Program-made: the position numbers and the translations under genes
DNA from: Buxus sempervirens
Lineage: Eukaryota > Streptophyta > Magnoliopsida > Buxales > Buxaceae
Direction of reading: 5' to 3'
Length of the DNA stretch: 64,000 nt
Assembly (NCBI GenBank): GCA_947561395.2
Contig: OX387187.1
Coordinates: forward strand, 37,367,829 to 37,431,828
The notes under the pieces: generated by a model
The model's input: the letters and a program-made list of their open reading frames with translations, nothing else
The model's database searches: none
What the model was told of the DNA's origin: nothing
Shown here: one piece after another, positions 62,159 through 64,000 of the stretch
Numbering within the stretch: position 1 is the first letter of the stretch
How the letters are laid out: each line of letters starts with the position of its first letter

Positions 62159-63569
62159 CTGTAGTAAAATATGTTAGTCAGAAATAGCAGGTGCTTACAT
62201 TTCACACACACACACAAACAACAACAATTTCATATTTTCCAATGCCTTCAATAAATCATCTCATTGACCAAAATCTATCAAAATAGCATACAAAAACATT
62301 TCTAACCATGCCATCAAGTGAAACAAAATAACAGTATACAAGGCTTCAGTTTCGAGAGAGAACATGCAGGACTTCGCTTCAGTTTAAGAGATAACATGTA
62401 GATCATAAAAAAGTGTAACACCACCTCACAGGTCCCGCTTTACTTGTTTTACACCAGTAACACAAAAAATTTTCTGTTTAAAAGGAGCTGTTTTATTTAA
62501 GAATAAAATAATAGATAATGGCTCAATTCAGTAGATAAACCAATAGTAAATTATAATAGTCCCATCATTTAAATTAGTCATTCCCCCAAGTCACGAATTG
62601 AATGGTAATAGAGGTATCTAAAGGTCAAGGGATTGAGGTGATTATTGCATCAAGAGAAACCAAGGTGTCCTTTATGGGTTGATACTGTATAAGGTGTTAT
62701 TAAGGTGGCCCATCTTTAAAAGGAGAAGAAGTAAAGGCTTTGTCAACTCAAGTGTCCACTACGCGCAGAGATAGGAAAATATTAGCCATCTGTTCTTGAA
62801 GTGTGGTGCATGAAGGGGAATCCACTAACCATCACCTTGGACTCTGAAGTAGTTTCTTCTATGTGGTGTTACTCTTTTCAGGAGCTAAACAATCTCAGGG
62901 TGAGCCATTCGTCCTTTTTGGGGCATTGGAGCTTCAGGATTATGGGACTGGGGATTGAGGAAATTAGAGGATTCTGATGATTGTTGTTTATCAGCCATCA
63001 GAGCATAGCAAGTTCGGTTAAGTCAAACATATTGGAGGAAGTTGTGTCCTCTTAACTAGAGAAAAGAATTATTCATCCAGAATGGTGGCTCCTCACTCTA
63101 CTAATTGAATTTTACAAGTTTAACTTCAACAGCAGACGTTCTAGCAATTTAGGAGCGTTCAAAACCATCAGGGGGATTTCATTCATGTACATTCAGGTCC
63201 AACAGGGAATTGAAACAACATCAAAGTGAAAGAAACAACATGCAGTGGAAGGTGACCCGGCAACCATCATTACTTTAAGGGAAATATGTAGATATAGAAT
63301 CATCAAGAACATCCAACACCAAATTAGTTAAATCTATTGCCTCGATGAAAATTTCATTCTTCTTGGATGCATAAATTGGTATGATCGATAGCCTTTAGAA
63401 AAGGGGTGGTCACGGGGTTGTGACTGTCACAAGAAGCACATGGTTATTGTAGCTTTATTGCCAGTGTACTGATTAGTTGGGGCTGTCCAGTTTGTCACAC
63501 CCCAGGAATTATTGCCATTTGTTTTGGTCTGTGCTTCACTAAATCTTCAGTTATCCATCAATAAATAAA
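62159..63569. other. RPN1 intron, no gene
   Basis: Runs upstream from the first visible RPN1 exon. No exon of the N-terminal half could be found. Open frames are short and unrecognised; a LINE-derived origin of 62640-63140 is possible but not supported. Confidence 0.4.
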
Positions 63570-64000
63570 TAAGGAGTTTGATTCTTTGAACCTTGTGGGT
63601 GAGTGGTGGAAGGATTTGAATTTCCAAGGGACTTATTCCTATGTGTTTGCAAAAAAACTGTGGGCATTAAAGAACATCATAAGGTGGAATAGGGAAGTCT
63701 TTGGGAAGGTAGATCTTAAATTGAAGGCATAGTAGCAAGGTTAAAGGAACTAGAGAAATTGGAGGAAGAGGGAGGGATGCTGTTTAAGGACTAGATAGAA
63801 AAATAAAAGCTAAAAATGAAGTATAAGAAAATGTTAGCATTGTTGGAGATCAGTTGGAGACAGAAATCAAGAGCATTATGGTTGAAATTGGGGGATAACA
63901 ACACAGATTTCTTTCACAAGAAGGCAGCAGCGAGAGGGAGGAATAATTTTATTGACTATTTAGAAATGGAAGGTTCCCCTCTTTTTGAGGAAGAGGAAAT
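63570..64000 (+). pseudogene. LINE (L1-type) ORF2 fragment, running off the window
   Basis: Plus strand reads LVGEWWKDLNFQGTYSYVFA, KKLWALKNIIRWNREVFGKV, then after in-frame stops WRQKSRALWLKLGDNNTDFF and HKKAAARGRNN. This is the linker between endonuclease and reverse transcriptase in plant L1 ORF2 (usual form: W.QKSR..WL..GD.NT.FFH). Already broken by stops. Inserted opposite to RPN1, inside its intron. Confidence 0.8.

Overview
The window is nuclear DNA of a flowering plant, most likely a woody eudicot. The genes are plant-specific (S-domain receptor kinase, TGD4, a PPR protein, TTL, a CC-NB-LRR, RPN1), introns are AT-rich, and intergenic DNA is full of hAT, Helitron, LINE and Mutator relics. 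I could not name the species.

Layout: 0.85-4.1 kb, an intact seven-exon S-domain receptor kinase on the minus strand, followed by decayed tandem copies of its 3' end (4.8-8.4 kb). 8.9-14.8 kb, an intact five-exon TGD4 gene (plus). 15.9-24 kb, transposons: a 2.7-kb hAT element with a second hAT element nested in it, a small Helitron and a decayed LINE. 25.0-26.7 kb, an intronless PPR gene (minus). 27.3-27.9 kb, a Helitron and an RTE-like relic.

27,963-48,741 is one 20.8-kb DNA transposon, the main discovery. It is bounded by 156-bp terminal inverted repeats that match base for base and by a 9-bp target duplication (cttccgaac at 27,954-27,962 and 48,742-48,750). It carries four open genes: a 13-exon Ulp1-like protease (plus), a Transposase_32-like protein (minus), a second divergent protein of the same type (plus), and a FAR1-type MULE transposase (minus). 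The genes form two convergent pairs around a 5-kb centre that is a large imperfect palindrome. All intergenic DNA in the element is built from a few short motif families: GGTACC units of about 25 bp that flip orientation around palindromic cores, 14-mers of the form AACGnnCGnnCGTT mostly repeated at 21 bp, CGATTAATCG clusters near both ends, and ACATGTGTACAC tracts. It looks recently inserted and possibly autonomous.

Right of the element: a METTL21-like methyltransferase fragment (minus), a TTL gene (allantoin synthesis) that lacks its first exon, a CC-NB-LRR gene with most of its NB-ARC domain deleted plus a second NLR relic, several minor repeats, and the 3' part (nine exons) of the proteasome subunit gene RPN1 on the minus strand, whose upstream intron holds a LINE fragment and runs off the window.
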